Origin: Planctomycetia bacterium
Lineage (GTDB): Bacteria > Planctomycetota > Planctomycetia > Pirellulales > Thermoguttaceae
Assembly (NCBI GenBank): GCA_030527185.1
Contig: JAUNBF010000011.1
Coordinates: 1 to 64,000 of the forward strand
Reading direction: 5' to 3'
Length of the DNA stretch: 64,000 nucleotides
Below are positions 1 through 9,454 of this stretch, piece after piece. A program made the translations under genes and the position numbers. The stretch's first letter is position 1. Every line of letters starts with the position of its first letter. The notes under the pieces were generated by a model that ran no database searches, was not told the origin of the DNA, and saw only the letters and a program-made list of their open reading frames with translations.

Positions 1-21
1 AATTATCAATTATCAATTATC
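1..21. repeat. Heptamer tandem repeat, three copies of AATTATC
   Basis: Three perfect AATTATC units lie directly before the kinase start codon at 24 and may continue outside the window. The same heptamer recurs at 10966-10991 and, inverted, at 47253-47275. It replaces any visible Shine-Dalgarno sequence for the kinase. Confidence 0.85.
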
Positions 22-23
22 CC

Positions 24-2402
24 ATGGGTTTTGAGTTGGAAAAAAACGACGGACATCGTAACAGTGCGGAAGACGCGACGCTTTGGATGGAAGAGGATGG
101 CGTGTCCACGGAATCGTTCTATTCGGAAGAATCGGTTCAGTCGGGGAACGCTCCACGGATTCATCCTCAGGCTCCCCCTGCCTCGATTTCGGGCTACACG
201 TTTCTGAAATTTCTCGGAGCGGGAGCGTATGGTGAGGTTTGGACGGCGGTGCAGGAAAATACCGGACGGACGGTGGCGGTCAAGTTTTTCACCCATCGTA
301 ACGGTCTGAATCGGGAATTGCTTTCGCAGGAAGTGGAGAAATTGGCGTTGCTTTTTTCCGATCGGACGGTGGTGCAGTTGTTGCAGGTGGGGATGGAGGA
401 GAATCCGCCGTTTTACGTGATGGAATTTCTGGAAAACGGTTCGCTGGCAGAGCGTCTGACGGAGCGGAAATTTCCACGAGCGGAAGCGGAGCGGATTTTT
501 GAGGAGTTGCTGACCGCACTGGCACATTCGCACGCCCGTGGGATTGTTCACTGCGACCTGAAACCGGGGAACATTTTGCTGGACAAAGACGGCAATCCAC
601 GGCTGGGCGACTTTGGGCAATCCCGTCTGACGAACGATATGTCGCCAGCGTTGGGGACGTTTTTTTTCATGGCTCCCGAACAGGCCAGTTTGACCGCCAC
701 GCCGGATGTGCGGTGGGATATTTATGCGTTGGGGGCGATTTTGCACACGCTTCTTCTGGGCCAGCCACCGCATTATACGCCGGATTTTGTGGAGAAAATC
801 CAGTCGCACAAAAAACTCTCCCACCGTCTGAAAGAGTACCGGAACCTTTTGGAAACCGAGCCGCCGCTTTCGCTTTATCGAGAGCTGAAACGGAGGGATA
901 TTTTCCTGATTCGTCTTTTGGAAAAGTGTTTGCAGGCCGACCCGGAAAAACGTTTTCAGAGCGTGCGGGAATTGCAGAGTGCCTGGAAAAAGTATCAGCG
1001 AATCAAGGTACGGCGGCCTCTGTTTTTGCTGGGGGCGGTGACGCCGTTTGTGCTGATGCTGGTATCGGCCTTTTTCATCTTTTGGGCGTTCAATTCCGCG
1101 TTTCACGAAGGTTTTCGAGCTTTGCTCATTTCGACGATTCAGGGCGATTCGTTTGCTGCCGAGTCGGTGGCGAAGAGTGCGGAATATGAGTTTGCCCGCC
1201 GGATTCGAGCGGTGCAGACGCTGGCGAACAACATGGAATTTCGGCTTCTGGTGGAGGAGGTGACCGCCTCCCCGCAGTGGGAAGCGTTAACGCGGAAATT
1301 ACGCGATCCGACGCTCAAAGACCGGGAAATTGCCCAGCTTCAGGAACAGTTCATTGCGCTGGAAGGCCGTCGCCGGATTCAGGAGGCGATGGAACGGATT
1401 TTGCCGGAGGATTTCGTGCCGGAGGATTTTCATGGGGTGGAGCTGAAAGAGGCCACCACACGCCCCACCGCACGGGTCATTGCCCATGAGGTGCAGCAGA
1501 TTCTGGAGGTGATTGAGGCGGAAACCGATTCGCAGGCCTCCTCCACTTCCACCTCCGCGAAAAAGCCGACCGCAATCGACAAAACGACCCGTCCGCCAGG
1601 GTTTTTGCCGGGAGAATTTGTGGGAGAAACGCCAATGCCGGAAGTTTCACGACGTCTGCGGGCGAACGTGGCCAGTTGGTTTTTCTGCGATGCTCACGGT
1701 CTGTCTGCCGTGCGGATTCCTTTTTCCACCACGATTGGAAAAGATTACTCACCGCTCGTTTTTCCCTGCCAGGAAGAGTGCCCCCTGAAAAGGACGCTCC
1801 CGCAAAATGTCACCGTTTCGGAGATTTACCGCAGTCCGGTTTCGGGGCAGTGGGTGGTGGGGATTTCCGCTCCGGTTTTCAGCACCGACGCTTCTCGCCG
1901 CCTTTTAGGGATGGTTTCCATGGCTGTGGGTGTGCGTCGATTTGTCGATACGATCTGCGACGATTCGCAATTTGCCGTGCTGGTCGACAACCGTCCGGGA
2001 AAGTATCACGGGCTGATTTTGCAGCACCCTCTATACGACAAGTTGATGGAAAAAGGGAATCCGCTCCCCGAAGAGTTCATGCGTCCGCAATACCGCGTGA
2101 CGCAAGAATCCCTCCCCAATACGTATGAAAAAGCGGCTCAATACCGCGACCCGCTTGCCCAGTCTCCCTACGGGCAGGAGTTTGCGGGGAGGTGGATTGC
2201 CCAAAGTGCCCGGGTTCATTTGCAGACAGACGATGGCGGTGATTGGCTCGTCATTGTCCAACAGTCCTACGACCGAACAATCGGCATGGTTCGCGAATCG
2301 GTTGGCAAGCACTTTTTCCGCGTCAATGCCGTCGCCGTGGTGGTTTTCCTTGTCGTTTTGTGGTTAATGTGGTTTTGGGTGCGAAAAAGCATGGAAGAGT
2401 GA
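24..2402 (+). CDS. Membrane Hanks-type Ser/Thr protein kinase with extracytoplasmic sensor region
   Basis: A 792-residue transmembrane protein kinase expected to phosphorylate Ser/Thr on cytoplasmic targets in response to an outside signal. The kinase domain covers about residues 57-325. It has a glycine loop GAGAYGEV (65-72), catalytic Lys87, HCDLKPGN with Asp178 as catalytic base (HRD changed to HCD), DFG at 196-198 and APE at 217-219. The first membrane segment is about 332-357. About 400 residues that look extracytoplasmic follow, and a second membrane segment lies at 766-786 with a six-residue tail. A sensor between two helices resembles Cache-type kinases, but I assign the Cache fold only by topology. 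No good ribosome site precedes the ATG at 24; Met22 is an alternative start. The Cys in HCD is a common tolerated variant, so activity is likely. Confidence 0.9.
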   Translation: MGFELEKNDGHRNSAEDATLWMEEDGVSTESFYSEESVQSGNAPRIHPQAPPASISGYTFLKFLGAGAYGEVWTAVQENTGRTVAVKFFTHRNGLNRELLSQEVEKLALLFSDRTVVQLLQVGMEENPPFYVMEFLENGSLAERLTERKFPRAEAERIFEELLTALAHSHARGIVHCDLKPGNILLDKDGNPRLGDFGQSRLTNDMSPALGTFFFMAPEQASLTATPDVRWDIYALGAILHTLLLGQPPHYTPDFVEKIQSHKKLSHRLKEYRNLLETEPPLSLYRELKRRDIFLIRLLEKCLQADPEKRFQSVRELQSAWKKYQRIKVRRPLFLLGAVTPFVLMLVSAFFIFWAFNSAFHEGFRALLISTIQGDSFAAESVAKSAEYEFARRIRAVQTLANNMEFRLLVEEVTASPQWEALTRKLRDPTLKDREIAQLQEQFIALEGRRRIQEAMERILPEDFVPEDFHGVELKEATTRPTARVIAHEVQQILEVIEAETDSQASSTSTSAKKPTAIDKTTRPPGFLPGEFVGETPMPEVSRRLRANVASWFFCDAHGLSAVRIPFSTTIGKDYSPLVFPCQEECPLKRTLPQNVTVSEIYRSPVSGQWVVGISAPVFSTDASRRLLGMVSMAVGVRRFVDTICDDSQFAVLVDNRPGKYHGLILQHPLYDKLMEKGNPLPEEFMRPQYRVTQESLPNTYEKAAQYRDPLAQSPYGQEFAGRWIAQSARVHLQTDDGGDWLVIVQQSYDRTIGMVRESVGKHFFRVNAVAVVVFLVVLWLMWFWVRKSMEE

Positions 2403-2429
2403 AAATAGAATAAAAGCAACGCAAAATAA

Positions 2430-2565
2430 TAGCCGCGCAAGTGGCAGACAAAAATCTTGGGAAAGAGGGGTCTGGGGAGGAGAACACTTTCTATAGAAAA
2501 GTTTCCTCCCCACGGCCGTCGTGATTGGACGGGCAAGCCACTCTCGTCTTTCGCCGTGAGTCGCG
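2430..2565 (+). repeat. Dispersed palindromic repeat, copy A
   Basis: This segment after the kinase gene matches the reverse complement of 44785-44922 over about 135 bp. The shared parts include AAAATCTTGGGAA, GAGGGGTCTGGGGAGGA, ACACTTTCTATAGAAA and CGGGCAAGC. The core at 2473-2512 is a long hairpin with GGGGAGGA pairing with TCCTCCCC and a TATA loop. No ORF lies inside, so it resembles a REP/MITE-like element. It may also terminate kinase transcripts. Confidence 0.75.
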
Positions 2566-2728
2566 CGGTGTCTTCCGCTGTTGCTATTGCCAGGTGCGAA
2601 AAGTCGAAATTTTTGCATGAAATCGACAAAATCTGGCTATCTTTTCCCCACTCTGCGAAAAAAAAGGGGAAAAAAACTCTTTTTTTGGAAAAAAAACGAA
2701 AAAAAGGGGTTTTCCGCAAAAATTCATC

Positions 2729-2757
2729 TTGACGGTTTTTTCAGTAATTTGTATGAA
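2729..2757 (+). promoter_or_regulatory. Predicted sigma70-type promoter of the secretin gene
   Basis: TTGACG (2729-2734), a 17-bp spacer and TATGAA (2752-2757) lie in an A/T-rich stretch. The predicted leader before the secretin ATG is about 220 bases. The whole gap 2403-2987 otherwise holds only repeat copy A and poly-A/T tracts; I see no gene in it. Confidence 0.5.
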
Positions 2758-2987
2758 TTTGAGAAGTCAGCAAGATAGAGGACGATTCTTCTGAGAGATT
2801 TTTCCCTCGAATCGAGACGTGCGGCAATCTGGCATCACGGCTCCTGGAGAGGGATGAGAATCTCACGAGAACGGACATAGATTCATGAAACGGGCTTTTT
2901 GCCATCGTTTTCAGAGCGAAAGGAATCCCTGAAAGTGGTGGCAGAGAGTCGTTTCATTTCTGCAATCAAGGCTTAGGAAACAGAAAC

Positions 2988-5900
2988 ATGAAGAGAGACA
3001 TGAAAAACAGATTCAGCGCACAGACCATTCTGGCGATCGCGGCTGTTGCATGGAGTCCTTTCGTGTCGGCAGTCTGGGGGCAACAGCTTCCAGGCGATTT
3101 GCCAACGAGTTTGGACACACCGACAATGGCCGGCAGCCAACCAGGTACGGGGATGTCTTCGTACACCACACGTCCGGCAGGGATTGATCCGAAATCCCAG
3201 GCACAACGTTTTCTCCAACTGGGGCGGGAAGCGTTGCAAACAGGCAATTTGCAACAGGCCGCACACTGGGGAAATCAGGCTTCCGCACTGGCTGTCCAGT
3301 ATGGCATTGGGGAAGATACGCCGGAAAAACTATTCCAGGATATTCGTCTGGCAGAACAACGGGTTGGTGGTACGGCAACCGCGAATACGGCAACTGTTCC
3401 GAATCCGATGATGGCCAATACCGCTCCAGCCATTGGTGCGACGGCAGTCACGACCGCCACCGTTTCGCCACGGCTGATTGGAAAGCGGAACCACCTCATT
3501 ATCGATGCCCGCGTGGCTCTGGCTTCGGGGGATGTCCCGCGAGCGACACGTCTGGCTCAGGAAGCGGGGGCGATGAATGTGCCGTACAATGCCAAGGACG
3601 ATACGCACCAGAATGTGCTGAAACATATCGACGATTTCAACCGGATTCTCGAAATGCGCAAGCGGGAAGGGGAAACGGAAAATGTCCGTCGTCTGATGGC
3701 CAAATCGTTGCTGGATCAGTCGCAAGTTCTGCTGGGATGGGGAAAACTGGAGGAAGCGAGCCAATTGGCACTGGCTGCCAGCCGTTTGGGAATCCAGTTC
3801 AACCAGTTTGAAGTCCAGCCGAAAGACCTGTTGGCGCGGATTGAAAATGCCCGGAAAGTGCAAGAAGCACGCCGAGCCGGGAAGAAGGCTCCGGTAGAAG
3901 CGGTGGCACAGACGCAGGCCGATCCCACGGTGGAAGGAAATACGGTCTCCGTGCCGATGACTACGCCGGTTCCCACCGCCACGCCTCCCGTGGGAATGCC
4001 GGTAGCTTCGCACGATCCCGCGGTCATGCCCGTCGCGGCTCAAAATCCGGTGCCTGGCGCGAATCCTGCCGTTTACAATACCGGTCTGGACAACACGCAG
4101 AACATCCAGGTCAACAGCACGCAACCTGTCGCGGGCGGAAGTGTTGGTTATTCACTTCTGCAACAGGCTCAGGTCGCTTTGCAACAGGGAAATCGGGAAC
4201 AGGCACGGCAGATTGTTGCTCAGGCGATGCAGTATCGCGGCGAACTCGACGCGGCAAGTGCGAAACGGCTGAACGATTTGCAGATGATGCTCTCGACGCC
4301 TGATCCCAACGCCATTTCCGCCACGGCACCGGCAGTCTCGATTCCTCCGGGACAGCCCGCGACGATGACGACCGAATCGTCTGCGCTGCTCGGACAATTG
4401 GCGACGGAATTGAGCAATCTGGAACAGAAAGTGAGCGTCGTCCGGGAGGAAGACCCCCAGGCCGCGTTGCAATTGTTGAAAGATTTCCAGACGAAAGTGG
4501 AAGGTGCCGGTCTGGCAGAGGGACAACGTGATTTGCTCTTGAAGCGCACACGTGCCAAAATCGTCGAAATGGAAGGGTACATTGCCGATAATCAGTCGGA
4601 AATTGACCTGAAAAACCGGAATCGTGCCAATGCGGATAATCGGAAGCTGGACAAAGAAAACCTGACCGGGAAACATCAACGGCTCCAGGAAATGACGGAG
4701 GAATTCAATCGTCTGGTGGACGAAATGCGTTTTGCGGAAGCGGAAGCGCTCGGGAAACGTGCCAAGGAACTTTTCCCGGAGGAGTCGGCGGCGGTCCAGT
4801 TGTACACCATGGGAAAAATGCTCAACCGCATGGCCATCAACACCCGAATCCGCGACGCGAAGGAAGAGGGGGTGGTTGACGCACTCCTGAAAGTGGATGA
4901 GAGTTCGATTCCGTTCACGAAGGATATTGAATACGCGAAAAACTGGGATGAAATCACGAAAAAGCGGGAAAAATACTCCCGACCGGAAACCCGTTACAGC
5001 GAAAAAGAGTTGGATATTCTGAAAAAGATGTCCACGCCGATTCAGGCCTCGTTCGAGAACCAGCCGCTGCAAAGTGTGATGGAAACGCTCGGGAAAATGA
5101 CCGGAATCAGCATTCACCTGGCGCCGGACGGACTCTCCGAACAGGGTGTGGCTCCCAGCCAGCCTGTCACGCTCGTGACGCAGGATGAAATCAGTCTGAA
5201 AAGTGCCTTGAACTTGATTCTCGGCCCGATGAATCTGGACTATGTGATTCGCAACGAAGTCCTGATGATTACCAGCAAAGGGATGAAAGATACCGATATT
5301 TATCAGGTGACGTATCCCGTGGCCGACCTGGTGATTCCGATTCCGAACTTCCAGCCCTCCGCCAACATGGGTCTGGAAGGGGCGTTGCGGAATGCCATGT
5401 CGCTGAATCAGAACAACGGTTCCAACTGGGCCAACCCGATGATGGCTCCCTCCGTGGCGATGGCGTCGCGTCCGGGAAGTGACCCGCGAATGGATCCTGC
5501 CGCGTTGGGACAGAGCGTTCCGATTGGGACGGCCAACGGTGGTGTCGGAACGGGCGCGTTTGGTGGTGTGGGACAGTCCGGCTTTGGAATTCCAGGAGCG
5601 GGCGGAAGTGGTGGTGCCGCGTCAGCCGACTTCGACAGTCTGATCGAACTGATTACCAAAACGATCAAGTCCGATTCCTGGGAAGAAAACGGTGGTTCCG
5701 GCTCGATTGCCCCCTTCCCGGTCAACCTGAGTCTCGTCATCAGCCAAACGCAGGAAAACCATGAGCAGATTGCCGATTTGCTGAAACAGCTCCGTCGTCT
5801 GCAAGACCTCCAGGTGACGATCGAAGTTCGATTCATCACCCTGAGCGACAGTTTCTACGAACGGATTGGCGTCGATTTCCAGATGAACATCCGTACCGAT

Positions 5901-6788
5901 GAGAATGCTCTGATTGGAACCAGCACGGGTGGTTACACCTCCAACAATTCGGCCACGATCGGCCACAACGCGATTGGCACCAACAACGCTCAGCCGGGGA
6001 ATATCAACCTGATCAACGGCAGTGCGGCATTGGCAACCCCGTCGTTTGGTGGTTACGACCCGTTGTCGCAGGCAGGCGCTCAGTTGGGCTTCGCGATTCT
6101 GTCGGATGTCGAGGCGTACCTCTTCATGGAGGCGGCTCAAAGTACCAAACGGTCGAACATCCTCCAGGCTCCGAAAGTGACACTCTTCAACGGCCAGCAG
6201 GCATTCGTGGCAGATACCTCCCAGACACCGTTCGTCATCAGCGTGACGCCGGTTGTGGGTGACTTTGCCGCCGCGTTGCAACCGGTGATTGTCGTCCTGT
6301 CCGAAGGTACTTTCATGACCGTCCAGGCCGTGGTTTCCGCCGACCGACGCTATGTCCGACTCACCGTCGTGCCGTACTTCAGCCAAATCGGCAATGTGGA
6401 AGAATTCACCTTCACCGGAACCAACACGACCTCCAGCGATACGACTTCTTCTGGAAATCAGGATGATCCGAACGACAGTTCCTCCAATTCCTCGTCCGAA
6501 AGCAGCGAGCGAAGTGGAACCTCCGTCCAGTTGCCGACGTTCTCCTTCGTCACCGTGACGACGACGGTCAGTGTGCCGGATGGCGGAACGATTCTGCTGG
6601 GCGGTATCAAGCGTTTGAGTGAAGGTCGAGACGAAATGGGTGTGCCGATTCTCAACAAGATTCCGTTCATCAACCGTCTCTTCAAAAATACCGGCATTGG
6701 TCGAGACACCTCCAGTCTGATGATGATGGTCACACCGCGAATCATCATTCAGGAAGAGGAAGACCCGTACCAGCCGGAAAATCCGTAA
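2988..6788 (+). CDS. Secretin (GspD/PulD-type outer-membrane channel) with long TPR-like N-terminal region
   Basis: A 1266-residue secretin, roughly twice the size of a classical GspD. A signal peptide covers about residues 1-31. Residues 60-430 hold several helical repeats of TPR type (for example LQTGNLQQAAHWG and LQQGNREQARQIV), followed by a charged coiled-coil-like part. An STN/N0-like domain lies at about 681-765, then a Gly/Asn-rich linker at 800-890. The secretin core starts near 940 and ends with the family signature VPDGGTILLGG and VPILNKIPFINRLF. It should form the outer-membrane gate of a type II or type IV pilus-like system. No pilin, ATPase or inner-membrane gene is nearby, so the partners must be elsewhere. 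ATG 2988 follows an AGGAAAC site; ATG 3000 is an alternative within the leader. Confidence 0.92.
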   Translation: MKRDMKNRFSAQTILAIAAVAWSPFVSAVWGQQLPGDLPTSLDTPTMAGSQPGTGMSSYTTRPAGIDPKSQAQRFLQLGREALQTGNLQQAAHWGNQASALAVQYGIGEDTPEKLFQDIRLAEQRVGGTATANTATVPNPMMANTAPAIGATAVTTATVSPRLIGKRNHLIIDARVALASGDVPRATRLAQEAGAMNVPYNAKDDTHQNVLKHIDDFNRILEMRKREGETENVRRLMAKSLLDQSQVLLGWGKLEEASQLALAASRLGIQFNQFEVQPKDLLARIENARKVQEARRAGKKAPVEAVAQTQADPTVEGNTVSVPMTTPVPTATPPVGMPVASHDPAVMPVAAQNPVPGANPAVYNTGLDNTQNIQVNSTQPVAGGSVGYSLLQQAQVALQQGNREQARQIVAQAMQYRGELDAASAKRLNDLQMMLSTPDPNAISATAPAVSIPPGQPATMTTESSALLGQLATELSNLEQKVSVVREEDPQAALQLLKDFQTKVEGAGLAEGQRDLLLKRTRAKIVEMEGYIADNQSEIDLKNRNRANADNRKLDKENLTGKHQRLQEMTEEFNRLVDEMRFAEAEALGKRAKELFPEESAAVQLYTMGKMLNRMAINTRIRDAKEEGVVDALLKVDESSIPFTKDIEYAKNWDEITKKREKYSRPETRYSEKELDILKKMSTPIQASFENQPLQSVMETLGKMTGISIHLAPDGLSEQGVAPSQPVTLVTQDEISLKSALNLILGPMNLDYVIRNEVLMITSKGMKDTDIYQVTYPVADLVIPIPNFQPSANMGLEGALRNAMSLNQNNGSNWANPMMAPSVAMASRPGSDPRMDPAALGQSVPIGTANGGVGTGAFGGVGQSGFGIPGAGGSGGAASADFDSLIELITKTIKSDSWEENGGSGSIAPFPVNLSLVISQTQENHEQIADLLKQLRRLQDLQVTIEVRFITLSDSFYERIGVDFQMNIRTDENALIGTSTGGYTSNNSATIGHNAIGTNNAQPGNINLINGSAALATPSFGGYDPLSQAGAQLGFAILSDVEAYLFMEAAQSTKRSNILQAPKVTLFNGQQAFVADTSQTPFVISVTPVVGDFAAALQPVIVVLSEGTFMTVQAVVSADRRYVRLTVVPYFSQIGNVEEFTFTGTNTTSSDTTSSGNQDDPNDSSSNSSSESSERSGTSVQLPTFSFVTVTTTVSVPDGGTILLGGIKRLSEGRDEMGVPILNKIPFINRLFKNTGIGRDTSSLMMMVTPRIIIQEEEDPYQPENP

Positions 6789-6860
6789 AAGTCTTCGCAG
6801 GAAGCGGAAGGACAATCGCGTGTTGCTCCCTAAGCCGTAACACAACCATTGTTCTTTGAC

Positions 6861-6902
6861 AAGAACCGTCTTGGAAGGGATTCCCAGGCGGTTCTTTTTT
6901 TA
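6861..6902 (+). terminator. Rho-independent terminator after the secretin gene
   Basis: AAGAACCG and CGGTTCTT form the base of a hairpin with a further GG/CC-rich inner stem, followed by a run of seven T. It lies 73 bases after the secretin stop and isolates it from purT. Confidence 0.85.
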
Positions 6903-7094
6903 ATGATTCATAAGCCACGAGGAAGATTTTTGCCCCACTCCCCCTTGGTTTCTCGGAAACGTCGTTTACAATGGTTTCCAGGTGCTTCTTTCCAACCCCG
7001 ACCAACTGGTGGAAAGGTAGAATGCTCACCCCATTCCCAATTATTCATGAATCGTTATTTTATTATTTCATTGTTGGAGAGGGAGAATGCTCGG

Positions 7095-8279
7095 ATGATT
7101 AGGAAAATATTGTTGCTCGGTTCGGGCGAATTGGGAAAAGAGTTTGTCATTGCCGCCAAACGGATGGGGCAATATGTCGTGGCCTGCGACTCGTATCCCC
7201 GTGCCCCCGCCATGCAGGTCGCGGATGAATCCGAGGTGATCAACATGCTCGACGGTGAGGAACTCGATCGCGTCGTGGCCAAACACCAGCCGGATATTAT
7301 TGTGCCGGAAATCGAGGCCATTCGGACGGAGCGTCTGTACGATTTTGAAAAAGCGGGCATCCAGGTTGTGCCCAGTGCCCGGGCAGTCAATTTTACGATG
7401 AATCGACGGGCAATCCGGGATTTGGCGGCCCAGGAATTACAATTGCAGACGGCAAAATATTTCTACGCCAAAACGAAAGCGGAAATGGTGGCCGCGGCAG
7501 AGAAAATCGGATATCCGTGCGTCGTCAAGCCACTCATGTCCTCATCCGGCAAAGGGCAGTCGTTGGTGAAAAGTGAGGCGGATCTGGATCACGCGTGGGA
7601 ATACGGCACCACGAAAAGTCGCGGCGATATTCAGGAATTGATTGTCGAGGAGTTCATTCCGTTCGACTACGAAATCACCCTTCTGACCGTCACGCAGGCC
7701 AACGGCAAGACGCTTTTCTGTCCCCCTATCGGTCATGTGCAGGTCGGCGGCGACTACCAGGAAAGTTTCCAGCCCATGCCGATGAAACCGGAACATCTTC
7801 GCCAGGCTCAGGAAATGGCGGAAAAAGTGACGCGGGAATTGACCGGTAACGGTATTTGGGGGGTGGAATTTTTCATCTCGAACGAAAAAGGTGTCTATTT
7901 TTCCGAACTTTCCCCCAGACCTCACGATACCGGCATGGTCACGCTTGCCAATACGCAGAATCTGAGCGAATTTGAACTCCATCTCTACGCCATTCTCGGA
8001 CTTCCCATTCAGGAAATTCGGCTTGAAAAAGCGGGTGCGTCGGCGGTGGTACTGGCGGAAACGGCTTCTTCCGAAGAGCCAGACTACGAGGGTGTGGAAA
8101 AAGCACTCGAATTTCCCAATACGTACGTGCGGATTTTCGGGAAACCATCCACACGTGTTCGACGACGGATGGCCGTGGCTGTCACTTACGAGGAGCCTGG
8201 AGCGGATTTGGAGATTTTGCGCAAGCGGGCGAAAGCGGCGGCGAAGTGCATTCGTATTGTGGAAAAAGAGGAGAAATAA
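7095..8279 (+). CDS. purT: Formate-dependent phosphoribosylglycinamide formyltransferase (GAR transformylase 2)
   Basis: PurT joins formate to glycinamide ribonucleotide with ATP in de novo purine synthesis, a folate-independent route. The 394-residue length matches the family (392 in E. coli). The N-terminal segment has the nucleotide-binding GSGELGKEF. The ATP-grasp loop SSSGKGQS lies near residues 147-154, [10 protein letters not shown] near 218, and the metal-binding stretch around VEFF to SELSPRPHD near 255-275. I chose ATG 7095 because GGAGAGGGAG lies about 9 bases upstream and homology begins at [12 protein letters not shown]; a longer in-frame ORF from 6849 adds 82 residues without family similarity. 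An ATG at 7087 opens a three-codon frame that ends across the purT start. The gene is followed closely by queA. Confidence 0.95.
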   Translation: MIRKILLLGSGELGKEFVIAAKRMGQYVVACDSYPRAPAMQVADESEVINMLDGEELDRVVAKHQPDIIVPEIEAIRTERLYDFEKAGIQVVPSARAVNFTMNRRAIRDLAAQELQLQTAKYFYAKTKAEMVAAAEKIGYPCVVKPLMSSSGKGQSLVKSEADLDHAWEYGTTKSRGDIQELIVEEFIPFDYEITLLTVTQANGKTLFCPPIGHVQVGGDYQESFQPMPMKPEHLRQAQEMAEKVTRELTGNGIWGVEFFISNEKGVYFSELSPRPHDTGMVTLANTQNLSEFELHLYAILGLPIQEIRLEKAGASAVVLAETASSEEPDYEGVEKALEFPNTYVRIFGKPSTRVRRRMAVAVTYEEPGADLEILRKRAKAAAKCIRIVEKEEK

Positions 8280-8341
8280 CGAAAAGAATAAAGAATCCGC
8301 GGTTGCGACATTTTTTTATTTTTGTTCCCTGGAATCCAACC

Positions 8342-9454
8342 ATGCCTGACCTTCAATCGCTTTCTCACTACGATTACCCTCTACCGGAACACCTTATCGC
8401 GTCGCGTCCGATGGAAAATCGTTTGGAAGCACGCCTGATGGTGGTGCATCGCCAGACGCAGACGATCGAACATGCGCATGTGGGAGATTTACCACAATGG
8501 CTGGAGGGTGGGGATTGCCTGGTGCTGAACGATACGAAGGTGGTTCCGGCACGGTTGAAAGGGGTGCGGACGTTGACAGGGGGGGCGTGGGAAGGGCTGT
8601 TTCTCGAACCGGTGGCGGGGCGTGATTTGCCGGAAGATTGGCCGTCGCAGCCGTTTGACCGTACGTGGCAGCGTTGGAACATCCTCGGAACGACGCGGGG
8701 AAAATTGCAGCCGGGAGAGACGGTGACGTTGGTGGACGCTTACGCACGGCCTTATATCCGCCTGCGAATGGAGAAAAAGAATCGGCAGGATGGGTCGTGG
8801 ATTTGCCTGCCGTTGCTGGATGGAGAGCCGACGGACGAGTCGTGCTGGGAGATTTTGCGGCAGGTGGGTAGTGTGCCGATTCCGCCATACATTCGCAAGG
8901 GGGTTTCAGACGCTTCGGATGTGCAAAATTACCAGACGGTCTATGCCTCTCAGCCGGGAGCCGTGGCAGCCCCCACCGCCGGATTACACTTCACGCCGGA
9001 GTTGCTGGAAACACTTGAAAAACAAGGCGTTGAGAAAATTTTCGTCACGCTTCACGTCGGACTGGGAACGTTTCGGCCTATTTCCGCGGAGAATCTGGAG
9101 CATCACACCATGCACCGGGAATGGGGGTCGCTTTCTCCGCTTGCCGCCCAAGAGCTTCGGGAATGTCGGCAGCGTGGCGGGAAAATTGTGGCGGTGGGAA
9201 CAACGTCTGTCCGCGTGCTGGAGTCGTCTTCGCAATTACAACCGTTTGAGGGCTATACCGATCTTTTCATCCGCCCGCCGTATACGTTCCATGCGGTGGA
9301 CGCTCTGATGACGAATTTTCATCTTCCGAAGTCGTCGTTGTTGGTTTTGGTACGGACATTTGGCGGCGACGAATTGTTGCGGCGAGCGTATGCCGAAGCG
9401 ATTGAAAAAGGGTACCGATTCTACAGTTACGGCGATGCCATGCTCATTTTGTGA
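8342..9454 (+). CDS. queA: S-adenosylmethionine:tRNA ribosyltransferase-isomerase
   Basis: QueA transfers and isomerises the ribosyl part of S-adenosylmethionine onto preQ1-modified tRNA to give epoxyqueuosine. The 370 residues contain the family signatures VLNDTKVVPARLKG, PIPPYIRKG, AAPTAGLHF, HVGLGTFRP and the C-terminal YRFYSYGDAMLI. ATG 8342 is chosen because homology begins at once; a 32-codon upstream extension overlapping purT shows none. It lies 62 bases after purT and may be co-transcribed. Its last 11 bases overlap the convergent gene at 9444-10094. No queuosine riboswitch is visible in the short gap. Confidence 0.95.
   Translation: MPDLQSLSHYDYPLPEHLIASRPMENRLEARLMVVHRQTQTIEHAHVGDLPQWLEGGDCLVLNDTKVVPARLKGVRTLTGGAWEGLFLEPVAGRDLPEDWPSQPFDRTWQRWNILGTTRGKLQPGETVTLVDAYARPYIRLRMEKKNRQDGSWICLPLLDGEPTDESCWEILRQVGSVPIPPYIRKGVSDASDVQNYQTVYASQPGAVAAPTAGLHFTPELLETLEKQGVEKIFVTLHVGLGTFRPISAENLEHHTMHREWGSLSPLAAQELRECRQRGGKIVAVGTTSVRVLESSSQLQPFEGYTDLFIRPPYTFHAVDALMTNFHLPKSSLLVLVRTFGGDELLRRAYAEAIEKGYRFYSYGDAMLIL

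Noticed and set aside
5622-6845. 407-codon minus-strand frame at the secretin 3' end
   Set aside because: It is antisense to the conserved secretin core.
6849-7094. N-terminal extension of purT
   Set aside because: It crosses the terminator T-run region, has no similarity, and a strong ribosome site supports ATG 7095.
6903-7094. Riboswitch before purT
   Set aside because: I looked for purine, THF and PRPP-type conserved cores and found none.
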